A program made the position numbers and the translations under genes. DNA of 38,733 nt from a virus, in the IMG/VR virus record IMGVR_UViG_3300046167_000475, positions 1 through 38,733 of that record. The stretch is one strand, 5' to 3'. The notes below the pieces were generated by a model. The model saw only the letters and a list, made by a program, of their open reading frames with translations, was not told the origin of the DNA and searched no databases. Shown here one piece after another: positions 8,881-15,749 of this stretch; position 1 is the stretch's first letter, and each line of letters opens with the position of its first letter.

Positions 8881-9590
8881 TAAGCATTGATGAACTGGTA
8901 ATGCTGTAACTTCATTAATTCTTCTGACATCTCCTTGCGAGAGCTCAAGTATTGCTTGATAAGTTCCCCACTTTTTGCCAAATCCTCTTGTGAGCTGGTT
9001 TCCTTTTCCTTCTGATATTGTTTCAGTATAGAGTCCATCGTATAATCCCCTAATTTTTTGACTAAACGATAAAAAAAAACCCTAGCAGCTAAAGCTATAT
9101 CTATAGGCATATCCCTCATCATCTCTGCGTACTCATCAGTACCTTGATATTCGTGTATCCTATACTTACCTCCTATTTGGTATATTAAGGGTCTGTAAAG
9201 AACTGCCATAGCTCTGTGGATATTCTTATTATCCCAGATATAGTTCTCTAAATCTTCCCATTCTCCATAACTCATCTTGTCTAGGTTAGGTATAAGACCA
9301 AACTCTACCTCTACACCATCAGTACCTACCATTTTAAAGGTATTTGTTAATTCACTCTCAGTATTTAATACTCTATACAGATGATTAACTACACCATCAA
9401 AGCTAGATACTGGTATTTTATATAATTCTTTAAGATTAACACCACAAAATATCTCTATCATCTTCTTATTTAAGAACTCACTAGACTCATTGTCTTTATT
9501 CTTCTCGTAAATGTCAATAAACTTAACCCATTCCCTTATTTTAATACCTCTAAGGTTCTTAGGTACATTTAATTCAAAATTGTAATTCAT
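8880..9590 (-). CDS. First structural-operon gene, possible tail assembly chaperone
   Basis: A 236-aa protein, alpha-helical and charged, without a recognised motif. It opens the minus-strand structural operon and lies just before the neck and tail genes, where tail assembly chaperones often lie. A run of nine T on the coding strand (about 9070-9078, codons for Val-Phe-Phe-Tyr) is intact in frame. The late-type motif lies 14 bases plus a spacer upstream (9608-9623). Function is a weak inference from position. Confidence 0.4.
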   Translation of the reverse strand: MNYNFELNVPKNLRGIKIREWVKFIDIYEKNKDNESSEFLNKKMIEIFCGVNLKELYKIPVSSFDGVVNHLYRVLNTESELTNTFKMVGTDGVEVEFGLIPNLDKMSYGEWEDLENYIWDNKNIHRAMAVLYRPLIYQIGGKYRIHEYQGTDEYAEMMRDMPIDIALAARVFFYRLVKKLGDYTMDSILKQYQKEKETSSQEDLAKSGELIKQYLSSRKEMSEELMKLQHYQFINA

Positions 9591-9607
9591 ATATAAATTT
9601 TGTATAT

Positions 9608-9623
9608 TAAGATAACTATTTTT
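9608..9623 (-). promoter_or_regulatory. Late-type motif before the structural operon
   Basis: The minus strand reads AAAAATAGTTATCTTA followed by ATAT, identical over 16 bases to the copies before terS and before the gene upstream of portal. The start codon of the 236-aa gene follows about 18 bases later. It lies back to back with an early plus-strand promoter. Candidate binding site for the phage sigma factor. Confidence 0.6.
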
Positions 9624-9643
9624 AGAATTAGTGTATTAAAAAC

Positions 9644-9674
9644 TTGTGTATGTCAATAATTAATTGTATGTTTG
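9644..9674 (+). promoter_or_regulatory. Class I promoter, copy 1
   Basis: TTG at 9644-9646 and TATGTTTG at 9667-9674 are separated by exactly 20 bases. This matches the Bacteroidota -33/-7 promoter. The first spacer bases read TGTATGTCA, shared with six other copies in this genome. It drives the early plus-strand block. The ATG at 9679 lies so close to the -7 box that the message may be leaderless. Confidence 0.8.
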
Positions 9675-9678
9675 CTGT

Positions 9679-10215
9679 ATGGAACTAATAGATGAAAATG
9701 ACAGTATCAGATGCTCTAAGTTTAAATGCTTGACAACCAACAGTATATACGAAATAGTAAATACTAAGTCAGTTGGAAGGTATGTGCTAGAATCTATAGA
9801 CACTATATTAAAAGATGGAGAGCTAAGAAGAGACTTTTCAAGAGCAGAACTAAGACGTAGATTTGACAACATTCAAGAGATTAAACCAAAAGATTATACA
9901 TTAACTAAAAAAAAGAAGAAAATGACACAACTAGAAATTATTGAAGCAGTAAAAGGTATTCATCCGTCTATTGATGAGGATGGTGTAGATATTGTCTACA
10001 CAGACAACTATTATGAGTATGATATAAGGTTTAACTCTTGGGATTACTTATTTGAGGTAGAAATCTTTAGTTTAGGAGGAGAAGTTCCTTTAGAAGTTAC
10101 AAACAAGACTATATCTGTATTATTTGACTATGTATCAGACTTACATAGAGAATGGATGATAGGACTTAAGGATTTAAGAGATACACAAGATTATTTAGAC
10201 GTTTACGAAAGATAA
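9679..10215 (+). CDS. Early protein of unknown function
   Basis: A 178-aa acidic protein starting at the ATG at 9679. An upstream TTG start would overlap the promoter. Residues about 1-80 are basic and helical. Residues from Met86 (codon at 9931) look like a separate acidic domain rich in aromatic strands (YTDNYYEYDIRFNSWDYLF). The two halves are joined by an A-rich run encoding LTKKKKKMTQ, so two original genes fused by a frameshift, or an internal start, are possible. No family is recognised. Confidence 0.6.
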   Translation: MELIDENDSIRCSKFKCLTTNSIYEIVNTKSVGRYVLESIDTILKDGELRRDFSRAELRRRFDNIQEIKPKDYTLTKKKKKMTQLEIIEAVKGIHPSIDEDGVDIVYTDNYYEYDIRFNSWDYLFEVEIFSLGGEVPLEVTNKTISVLFDYVSDLHREWMIGLKDLRDTQDYLDVYER

Positions 10216-10227
10216 TTAACAAAAAGC

Positions 10228-10258
10228 TTGCATATGTCAATAATTATTCATATGTTTG
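10228..10258 (+). promoter_or_regulatory. Class I promoter, copy 2
   Basis: TTG at 10228-10230, 20-base spacer beginning CATATGTCA, TATGTTTG at 10251-10258. The spacer is nearly identical to copy 1 (CAATAATTA shared). It starts transcription of the gene at 10284 and those after it. Confidence 0.8.
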
Positions 10259-10283
10259 CATCACAATTAAAAACTAATATAGT

Positions 10284-10544
10284 ATGAGAGCAGAAGACGT
10301 AACCAGTTACGAGAACGAAAAAAGTAAAATCACTATTTTTATGGAGAAAGACTTACAAGATGGTAGCTATCATTTCCTTAAACACATACAAGAGAAGGAT
10401 TCAGATAACGAGCAACTTTTAAGATACTCACTAGAGATGTTTATGGCAGAACACTATAAGACATTAGATTTTATAAAAAACAATCTAGTAAAGGATAAAG
10501 ACTTTTTCAAAAGCGTAATGAAACTTAAAACCCAATTAAAATGA
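10284..10544 (+). CDS. Small early protein, unknown
   Basis: 86 aa, charged and helical, with its own class I promoter 25 bases upstream. Its stop overlaps the next ATG by four bases. No motif recognised. Such promoter-proximal small genes in phages often interfere with host functions, but nothing in the sequence shows which. Confidence 0.6.
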   Translation: MRAEDVTSYENEKSKITIFMEKDLQDGSYHFLKHIQEKDSDNEQLLRYSLEMFMAEHYKTLDFIKNNLVKDKDFFKSVMKLKTQLK

Positions 10545-10849
10545 AAGAACCATTAAAAGAATTAAAAACAGAAGCAGATGTTATTAGTCTGATAGGTTAC
10601 AATACACCTATGAAATTCAATTTCACATCAGAAGGGATTTTCACATTCAATACCATAATTCCAGATGAGTCAAAAGAAGGTATAATATATTACGAGGTAG
10701 AGTTTTTTACTGAAGAAGGAAGGCAACCAGACTTCTTTGCCTATGACTCTTTTTCTAACTTCTTACTCAAGTATAGAGTACTCACAGTAACAGCATTAGA
10801 CGAATCAACATTAAAAAGAACACAATTATATTTTAGAACTTATGAATAA
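10541..10849 (+). CDS. Small early protein, unknown
   Basis: 102 aa, acidic, with alternating strands (GIFTFNTIIPDES, GIIYYEVEFFTEEG). It overlaps the genes on both sides by a few bases and so is translated with them. No family recognised. Confidence 0.55.
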   Translation: MKEPLKELKTEADVISLIGYNTPMKFNFTSEGIFTFNTIIPDESKEGIIYYEVEFFTEEGRQPDFFAYDSFSNFLLKYRVLTVTALDESTLKRTQLYFRTYE

Positions 10850-10988
10850 CATAGAATTAAGACCAACAGACAAGAAAGACCACTTTAGATTACTCCTAAA
10901 TGGAGTAGATGTAACTGGAGAACAAGAGAAAAGTGTATTTAGACACATAGTACAAGTAATTGATAACGGAATAAACACTGGATTATAA
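10842..10988 (+). CDS. Small early protein, 48 aa
   Basis: Starts MNNIELRPTDKKDHFRLLLN. The ATG overlaps the previous stop by eight bases and the stop shares its A with the next ATG (TAATG). The continuous coupling of reading frames supports it as real. Function unknown. Confidence 0.5.
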   Translation: MNNIELRPTDKKDHFRLLLNGVDVTGEQEKSVFRHIVQVIDNGINTGL

Positions 10989-11344
10989 TGGAAGTAAGCA
11001 ATGAAACAATTAGTTATTTAAAGTCAGTATTAACCTCTCAGCTGCTTTTAGAAGCCAACGAAGAGCTAGTATTAACAAATCGCTACAGAGGTAGCTTAAA
11101 ACAGCAGATAAATAGGGTAAACGGTATGTTAGAGCCTATAGTAAGAGAAGAATTTGATTCAGTGTATCAAGCAGACCCAGAGATGACTACTAATATACTT
11201 AATAAGATAGATTCTATTCTAAGTAAAGTATCTTCACTAGATATAGATGAGTTAGTAATAATAGATTCAGTAATCAATAAGTACCTAGAGAATAAAGAAT
11301 GGTTCTTAGAACACGCTGAAGCTGAATTCTTAAAGATAGACTAA
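10988..11344 (+). CDS. Early helical protein, unknown
   Basis: 118 aa, strongly helical and acidic (LTSQLLLEANEELVLTN near the start, EWFLEHAEAEFLKID at the end). It is probably a coiled-coil or all-alpha protein. It is followed by a 70-base gap holding a GC-rich hairpin before the DnaA-like gene. Confidence 0.55.
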   Translation: MEVSNETISYLKSVLTSQLLLEANEELVLTNRYRGSLKQQINRVNGMLEPIVREEFDSVYQADPEMTTNILNKIDSILSKVSSLDIDELVIIDSVINKYLENKEWFLEHAEAEFLKID

Positions 11345-11361
11345 TATGCAAACTAGGATAT

Positions 11362-11394
11362 GCAGTTGCCGACTTAGGCTTGGTAGCTGCTTTT
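11362..11394 (+). terminator. Hairpin with short T run before the DnaA-like gene
   Basis: GCAGTTGCC (11362-11370) pairs with GGTAGCTGC (11382-11390) over nine base pairs including two G-U pairs, around an 11-base loop, and is followed by TTTT. It is clearly richer in GC than its surroundings. It could be a partial terminator or attenuator that sets the level of the downstream DnaA-like gene. Confidence 0.45.
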
Positions 11395-11415
11395 GCCCAC
11401 TAGAAACTAAAGACA

Positions 11416-11832
11416 ATGACAAAGGAACAATACGAAATAGCAAAAGAAACGATAAGTCAAGTAAACAATTACTTCGAGACTGATTGCAGAGTAAAAAGTA
11501 GAAAGACTACTGTAGTAAGACCTAGAATGTATGCTTGTAAGATAATAAGAGAGCTTACTGGGATGAATTTAGAAGATATAGGAGATATGTTCGGATTAAC
11601 TCACGGTTCTGTTATACACGCTATAAATACTGTTGATAACGACTTAGAGCTAAATAGTAAGTTTAAAAAGTACTATATTGAGCTTAGAGGAGCTGTAGAA
11701 GCTACTAGAACCTATAAATACTCAAGAATAGGTAGAAGTAATATAACAAATGATATTAGGATGGAAGTCTATAATGCTCTTATGAGTAAAGACGCAAAAC
11801 ATCTTCGTAAAATACTAAACATAATTAAATAA
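11416..11832 (+). CDS. Stand-alone DnaA domain IV-like DNA-binding protein
   Basis: 138 aa. Residues about 35-75 match the DnaA C-terminal DNA-binding domain: an arginine (PRMYACKIIRELTGMNLEDIGD) followed by FGLTHGSVIHAINTV, where the DnaA signature is DHTTVLHAI. The first Asp-His pair is replaced by Thr-His and Thr-Thr-Val by Gly-Ser-Val. The ATPase domains of DnaA are absent. It probably binds DnaA-box-like sites to direct or block replication initiation. It sits in the early operon after a hairpin. Confidence 0.7.
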   Translation: MTKEQYEIAKETISQVNNYFETDCRVKSRKTTVVRPRMYACKIIRELTGMNLEDIGDMFGLTHGSVIHAINTVDNDLELNSKFKKYYIELRGAVEATRTYKYSRIGRSNITNDIRMEVYNALMSKDAKHLRKILNIIK

Positions 11833-11835
11833 GAT

Positions 11836-12300
11836 ATGAACACAAGAGAGAAACAACTAGAAATGCTAGAATCAGAAGAACACGAAAGAAGAATGAAAGC
11901 TATAGCTCAAAACGGTAATAGTGGAGAGCATTACACTACAACTATGACTTATGAGCAAGAGTCTATTAGTATGTTTGACGTTGTAGAACCTAAAGTGATT
12001 AAAGAGCCTACTAAGGCAGAACTAAGAAAAGGTATGCCAGTATTTAGTGGAGTATTAAAATACTTTCCTAATGCTTTAAAAGAGGTTGCTAAGTGTAGTA
12101 AAGCTGGTAATGACCAACACCATCCAGACAAACCTCTACATTGGGATATGGATAAGTCTAAAGATGAGTATGATGCTTTAACTAGACACCTAATAGACCA
12201 TACCATTAACCCTATAGATGATGACGGAACATTACACCTAGCAAAAGTAGCTTGGAGAGCTTTAGCTGGATTAGAAAGACATTTAACTAATAAATTATAA
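11836..12300 (+). CDS. DUF5664-type (putative dATP/dGTP diphosphohydrolase-like) protein
   Basis: 154 aa. The segment from about residue 64 (RKGMPVFSGVLKYFPNALKE, then GNDQHHPDKPLHWD, KDEYDALTRHLIDH, LAKVAWRALAGLE) is the hallmark of the DUF5664 family, found in many phages and related to dNTP diphosphohydrolases. The His and Asp residues of those blocks would bind metal. The likely role is to adjust deoxynucleotide pools early in infection, but activity is not shown. The first 60 residues are a charged, non-conserved extension. Confidence 0.65.
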   Translation: MNTREKQLEMLESEEHERRMKAIAQNGNSGEHYTTTMTYEQESISMFDVVEPKVIKEPTKAELRKGMPVFSGVLKYFPNALKEVAKCSKAGNDQHHPDKPLHWDMDKSKDEYDALTRHLIDHTINPIDDDGTLHLAKVAWRALAGLERHLTNKL

Positions 12301-12303
12301 GAT

Positions 12304-12417
12304 ATGGAAGAATTTATAGTTTTTTTTGGAATTAGTGTTAGTGTTTATCTATTGTTAGTAGCTTGGAGATTAGATGGCATAATAGAAGAGTTAAAGAAGA
12401 TTAATAAAAACAAATAG
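12304..12417 (+). CDS. Tiny single-span membrane protein
   Basis: 37 aa with one hydrophobic span (about FIVFFGISVSVYLLLVAW) and a basic C-terminus. It starts four bases after the previous stop in the same operon. Role unknown. Confidence 0.45.
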   Translation: MEEFIVFFGISVSVYLLLVAWRLDGIIEELKKINKNK

Positions 12418-12419
12418 AT

Positions 12420-12533
12420 ATGAGATATAAAGCAGCATTCGTATTAGCATACATAGTAATATCATTACTATACACAACAGTAGCAGTAATAGAAACCATA
12501 GCATTATCATTATTTAATTACATATATTATTAA
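12420..12533 (+). CDS. Tiny single-span membrane protein
   Basis: 37 aa. After MRYKAAF the peptide is almost wholly hydrophobic (VLAYIVISLLY) and ends with aromatic residues. Two bases separate it from the previous small membrane gene. Role unknown. Confidence 0.45.
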   Translation: MRYKAAFVLAYIVISLLYTTVAVIETIALSLFNYIYY

Positions 12534-12534
12534 T

Positions 12535-12924
12535 ATGACACAATCAGAAACTGTAGAGTTTATAAATAGCAGAGTAGGGACTGGATTAGTAGAACACAAA
12601 TATGTATTCAATCCTTACGATGCTTCTGATAACAACTACATAGTAGAAATCAAAAATAGAAGATTTAACCATAAAGACCCTTTCCTAGAAGTAAATAAAA
12701 CTCTAGTAAACCTTAAACTAGCTAAACAGCTTAATAAACACTACCTATACGTACAACAAGATGATACTGGAGTCTATGTATTTAACATTAGTAAACTAGA
12801 CTTAAACAACATCTATAAACGATTCTATAACGTACCAGCTACAACAGACTTTAGTAACAATGAAAGAGTAGATAAAGAGTTTTGGGTACTAAAGAAATCA
12901 TTAGCAACTAAATTAACTATATGA
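12535..12924 (+). CDS. PD-(D/E)XK nuclease-like protein
   Basis: 129 aa. The segment NPYDASDNNYIVEIKNR (residues 26-42) has the layout of a PD-(D/E)XK active site: Asp29 or Asp32, then Glu38-Ile-Lys40 on a hydrophobic strand. It is followed by a helix carrying Glu52 and Lys55, and by an LYVQQDDTGVYVF strand pair. The length equals a minimal fold of this class. It could be a nuclease acting on host or phage DNA, or an inactive relative. It overlaps the next gene by four bases. Confidence 0.5.
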   Translation: MTQSETVEFINSRVGTGLVEHKYVFNPYDASDNNYIVEIKNRRFNHKDPFLEVNKTLVNLKLAKQLNKHYLYVQQDDTGVYVFNISKLDLNNIYKRFYNVPATTDFSNNERVDKEFWVLKKSLATKLTI

Positions 12925-13322
12925 CAAACTGGACTACAGAACAATTAAAGAACCTTAAGGAAGTAACTAACCATAAAGTAATATACGATGGCTATGAGTT
13001 TGTGTGGATGAGTAAACCAGAAGACGTATGGATTAGACACTACATAAGAAACTTTGAAGACTACAATAAACCTATGAGTTGGATACATCATCATACATAC
13101 AACTGGAGTAAAGAATATAAACAAAGACAAGAGAAGTATCTATCAGATATGAGAAGAAGCCTAGATATAGATGTTAAGATAAGAGAGATAAGTAGAGAAG
13201 CTAAAGTAAAGACTAAAGAGAAGGTTAGAGAGATAGTAAATCTAAAACCAAATATAACCAGTAAAGAGATAGCTGAGATATTAGATATAACTCCAAGAGC
13301 AGTAAATAAGCATAGAATATAA
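12921..13322 (+). CDS. Protein with C-terminal helix-turn-helix
   Basis: 133 aa, last gene of the plus-strand block. The C-terminus (about residues 103-133, REIVNLKPNITSKEIAEILD then ITPRAVNKHRI) is a clear helix-turn-helix. The N-terminal half is Trp- and His-rich (WMSKPEDVWIRHYIRN, WIHHHTYNW). It is a likely regulator or DNA-targeting factor, and no named family is recognised. Confidence 0.55.
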   Translation: MTNWTTEQLKNLKEVTNHKVIYDGYEFVWMSKPEDVWIRHYIRNFEDYNKPMSWIHHHTYNWSKEYKQRQEKYLSDMRRSLDIDVKIREISREAKVKTKEKVREIVNLKPNITSKEIAEILDITPRAVNKHRI

Positions 13323-13424
13323 AAAGGTTCCTCGATTTGTAAAAGTTGGGGAACTAAATTATTTACTAAACACTAATAACCAGTAAGTTACAAAACAGTA
13401 AAAACACCCCTATAGAACCTTTTT
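13321..13424 (+). terminator. Long inverted repeat at the end of the plus-strand operon
   Basis: AAAAAGGTTC (13321-13330, starting in the stop codon of the previous gene) is the perfect complement of GAACCTTTTT (13415-13424). The 84 bases between could fold further (GTTCC near 13327 can also pair with GGAAC near 13350). It ends in T5, so it may be a terminator with a large structured loop, or a stable 3' RNA. Confidence 0.4.
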
Positions 13425-13740
13425 AGTATTTGTTTGAATTCATTGAATATTTATTGAAATCATTGAATCGGCTTACTACACATAACCAACATTCATTTTA
13501 CGTTGAATTCATTTAATTGGCTTACTACACATATACACTATTCATTTTACGTTAATACAGCCTTTCTAAGCTACTTAAATATTTATCTGGTATGTTAGTA
13601 TTGATGAGTTTATTTATAGTGTTTAAAACCAAACCCTATATCTACATATTATTTACTACACTCCTTAATATATTTGTATAGTATTTCTCTATTATATTTT
13701 AGTCTATTATAGGTATTATTTATAGTTAATTATAGGGTAT
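13425..13740. other. Convergent intergenic region without genes
   Basis: I see no credible gene between the ends of the plus-strand operon and the minus-strand small-gene cluster. The stretch holds two 35-base direct repeats (listed separately), a cluster of CATTGAAT-like words at 13438-13468 and a further TTACTACAC at 13653-13661. It is very AT-rich. Confidence 0.5.
13470..13553. repeat. Two direct repeats, 49-base period
   Basis: Copies at 13470-13504 and 13519-13553. Each is GGCTTACTACACATA, six variable bases, then ATTCATTTTACGTT. Both halves are perfectly conserved (29 of 35 bases), with the middle diverged. The preserved ends around a free centre suggest two protein-contact points rather than a recent duplication. 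Confidence 0.7.
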
Positions 13741-13774
13741 AAAAAAAGCCTATACTAAAGTTAATTAATATAGG
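13741..13774 (-). terminator. Intrinsic terminator of the minus-strand small-gene operon
   Basis: On the minus strand CCTATA, a 14-base loop and TATAGG are followed by C and seven T. It lies 26 bases beyond the stop of the last gene (13800). Confidence 0.6.
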
Positions 13775-13799
13775 TTTATTTAATAGGTGTTTTATATTA

Positions 13800-13961
13800 C
13801 TAATCTAATATGCCATATTCATCTACAATAATTATTGTATCGTGTATCTTTGCAATTCCTTTGCTTTTTAAATTATCTATCTTACAAAGTTTATCGGTAT
13901 TATCTAAATTACTTTGTCTTACAAATGTAATTGCGTCTAGTGTATTTGTGTATACTATCAT
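13800..13961 (-). CDS. Small protein, 53 aa
   Basis: Starts MIVYTNTLDAITFVRQSNLD and ends in the strand IIIVDEYGILD. Last gene of the small-gene cluster, directly before a terminator. No family recognised. Confidence 0.5.
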   Translation of the reverse strand: MIVYTNTLDAITFVRQSNLDNTDKLCKIDNLKSKGIAKIHDTIIIVDEYGILD

Positions 13962-13972
13962 ATCTATATTAT

Positions 13973-14140
13973 TTATTTAATTGTTTCTAATGTTTTAATG
14001 ACGTTTTTAATATCCATCACACAAGCCCTTATGTTTTCCCTATCTAAAGAAAACCATCCTAAGCCCTCACTACCTAGCTTATTATATTGTTTGCTTAATT
14101 CTTCTATCTGTTTATTTAGATTGTTTATTATTGTTTCCAT
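13973..14140 (-). CDS. Small helical protein, 55 aa
   Basis: Starts METIINNLNKQIEELSKQYN, a likely coiled coil, followed by GLGWFSLDRENI. Part of the minus-strand small-gene cluster, a few bases from its neighbours. Function unknown. Confidence 0.5.
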   Translation of the reverse strand: METIINNLNKQIEELSKQYNKLGSEGLGWFSLDRENIRACVMDIKNVIKTLETIK

Positions 14141-14144
14141 ATTC

Positions 14145-14345
14145 TTATTTATTTAGTTCGTTAATGTATTTTTTAGCTTCTTTCTTCATATGGTTTATAT
14201 CTAACCATTCAAGTAAATCAATAGTATTAAATACTAGTGTTACATCTTCTCTATTTGAATTGATACCTCTTAAATAGGTTTCGTTTTGTACTGTTTGATA
14301 GGTGTTAATATTATGAAATCCTATATATTTTGTTTCTTTGCTCAT
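14145..14345 (-). CDS. Small protein, 66 aa
   Basis: A mixed alpha/beta small protein ending in a basic helix (HMKKEAKKYINELNK). It is spaced by four bases from the downstream gene in the same operon. No family recognised. Confidence 0.55.
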   Translation of the reverse strand: MSKETKYIGFHNINTYQTVQNETYLRGINSNREDVTLVFNTIDLLEWLDINHMKKEAKKYINELNK

Positions 14346-14348
14346 ATC

Positions 14349-14447
14349 TTATTTATTAAAATTGTTAGTAAAGTCATTGTAGAAATCAAAATCGTTAATT
14401 TCTAATTCGTTGTAGTGTGCGTCTATTAGGTTATTTATATTATTCAT
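14349..14447 (-). CDS. Very small acidic protein, 32 aa
   Basis: Asn- and Asp-rich peptide starting MNNINNLIDAHYNELEIN. It fills the gap between two clustered genes with short spacings on both sides. Support is positional only. Confidence 0.35.
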   Translation of the reverse strand: MNNINNLIDAHYNELEINDFDFYNDFTNNFNK

Positions 14448-14458
14448 ATTATTGGTTT

Positions 14459-14596
14459 TTAAAGCATTCTAGCTCCGTTAATTATTATATCTATTACTAA
14501 TGTTACTACTAATGGAGTTAGTACGAATATACCAAATAAAACTCCGAATTTATCTGTGTTATCTAATGTTTTGAACTTGTTTAAAATTGTTTTCAT
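14459..14596 (-). CDS. Small membrane protein, 45 aa
   Basis: An N-terminal charged part (MKTILNKFKTLDNTDK) is followed by one membrane span (about FGVLFGIFVLTPLVVTLVI). It follows a TAnnTTTG promoter at 14633-14663. Function unknown. Confidence 0.5.
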   Translation of the reverse strand: MKTILNKFKTLDNTDKFGVLFGIFVLTPLVVTLVIDIIINGARML

Positions 14597-14632
14597 AATG
14601 TTTATATTTTAGTTATTATTTATTTGCTTACT

Positions 14633-14663
14633 CAAAGATAATACTTTTATTTGATATCTACAA
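14633..14663 (-). promoter_or_regulatory. Bacteroidota-type promoter for the small-gene cluster
   Basis: On the minus strand TTG, a 20-base spacer and TATCTTTG. It lacks the TATGTC extension of the class I promoters. It lies 37 bases upstream of the gene starting at 14596. Confidence 0.6.
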
Positions 14664-14867
14664 ATTTATTTTAAGATTTGTTTTTATTTGCTTTTTGATA
14701 TCTGATACTATTTTAAATTGATTATTGTATCTAGCTCTAAATCTACTAATATCATTAGTCTAGAGTAAAGTCAATTAATCTTTGATTTTCTACCCTTTGT
14801 AAAATATAAAATCTTTGTTGCTATTCAATATTTTAACTGCTGTTGTTATACTTATTTTTGTCGTCAT
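14658..14867 (-). pseudogene. Probable broken small gene
   Basis: The ATG at 14867 overlaps the restored stop of the upstream gene (ATGA). The frame MTTKISITTAVKILN runs 25 codons to a stop at 14790. Coding-like sequence continues in a second frame (VENQRLIDFTLD) and then back in the first (NDISRFRARYNNQF) to 14658. One missing and one extra base would join all three into about 69 codons. It is either decayed or affected by sequence errors. Confidence 0.35.
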
Positions 14868-15209
14868 ATCTTAGTTATTGAAAAAGCTCCTTGTACTTGT
14901 TCCTCAATTTCGTACCATTGCTCAGTTAACCTTTGTTGATATAATAACGTAGCCTAATAATTCAGAATTTAATTGCTCTGTTGTATATCCGTATTCGCTT
15001 GCAATATCCAAACTATCACCTAAGGAATCATCTTCACGCATTAAGTACTTAATAGCTTCAGAATAGTAAATTATTTCTTCACTCATTATTGCGTCATTAA
15101 CTTTGTCGCAAAAATCACTAAAAGTATCTTCATTATGGTACACGCTTGACAAATCTATATCGAATTGATTGTCTTCAGTTATTTGTTGTAGTTTTGTTGA
15201 AATGTTCAT
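14864..15209 (-). CDS. Early phage protein, 114 aa after removing one extra base
   Basis: As written the frame stops after 95 codons (14922). Dropping one base near 14940-14945 extends it with YQQRLTEQWYEIEEQVQGAF to a stop at 14864 that overlaps the next ATG as ATGA. That coupling makes the longer form convincing. The protein is acidic and helical, with EYGYTTEQLNSELLGYV recalling a small family common in phages (function unknown). It is listed with the restored extent. Confidence 0.5.
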
Positions 15210-15221
15210 AGTGTTTATTAT

Positions 15222-15413
15222 TTATTTGTTATTATTTATTTTTTTGTATACTGATGCTTTAGCCTTATTTATTTCAATTTTAATTTCTACTTCGATTAAG
15301 TCCAGTTGAGTATTTATATACCAATCATCGTTTAAATTTGCGTAATCTCTTAATTTTTGGATTGTAGAGTGAAAGGTCTGATTTTCTAGCTCTAAAAGTT
15401 TATAATCATTCAT
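15222..15413 (-). CDS. Small helical protein, 63 aa
   Basis: First gene of the minus-strand small-gene cluster. It has charged helices (LLELENQTFHSTIQKLRDYA, LIEVEIKIEINKAKASVYKK). A TAnnTTTG promoter lies about 40 bases upstream. Function unknown. Confidence 0.5.
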   Translation of the reverse strand: MNDYKLLELENQTFHSTIQKLRDYANLNDDWYINTQLDLIEVEIKIEINKAKASVYKKINNNK

Positions 15414-15451
15414 ATTATTTAGTTTTAAATTATTGTTTTTGTTCTACTCTA

Positions 15452-15483
15452 CAAATATAGTACTTTTTTATTATACCAAACAA
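15452..15483 (-). promoter_or_regulatory. Bacteroidota-type promoter
   Basis: On the minus strand TTG, 21 bases, TATATTTG (15452-15459). It precedes the small gene at 15413. It does not carry the TATGTC extension. Confidence 0.5.
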
Positions 15484-15503
15484 ATATATTTAATATTATT
15501 TTT

Positions 15504-15703
15504 TATTTATATTCATTCTAAATAACAAGGGTACAAAACACTAATATAATGAACGCGTGCACGAATACAACAATTTTTTTAATATACAAAACTTTTACAA
15601 GACTTTTTTTGTTTATCGTATCAGATAAATATCTGTATGTTTGCCTTATGAAAAATAAACCATATAACCAAATAAAATTACTATTTATATTCATTCTAGA
15701 TAA
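15504..15703. repeat. Direct repeat pair next to the iteron region
   Basis: TATTTATATTCATTCTA at 15504-15520 recurs at 15682-15698. With one mismatch the match extends through ATAA (15525 and 15703). The second copy also forms an inverted repeat with TAGAATG just downstream (CATTCTA / TAGAATG). Confidence 0.6.
15622..15643 (+). promoter_or_regulatory. Palindrome overlapping a -7-like box
   Basis: CAGATA-AA-TATCTG (15622-15635) is immediately followed by TATGTTTG (15636-15643). The -33 TTG is absent at the right distance. A regulator bound to the palindrome could activate or block this weak promoter, which would serve the 33-aa gene at 15648. Confidence 0.45.
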
Positions 15704-15749
15704 GCTATTTAGAATGAGTCTAGATAACAAAATTACCCCATCATATTAA
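15648..15749 (+). CDS. Possible 33-aa protein
   Basis: Starts MKNKPYNQIKLLFIFILDKL, basic with a short hydrophobic stretch, just after a TATGTTTG box. The frame also opens upstream from 15549, but the promoter position favours 15648. It overlaps the first iteron at its 3' end. Low certainty. Confidence 0.3.
   Translation: MKNKPYNQIKLLFIFILDKLFRMSLDNKITPSY

Noticed and set aside
15549-15647. Longer version of the 33-aa plus-strand gene from 15549
   Set aside because: The TATGTTTG box lies inside it, just before the later ATG at 15648, and the added part has no gene-like features.
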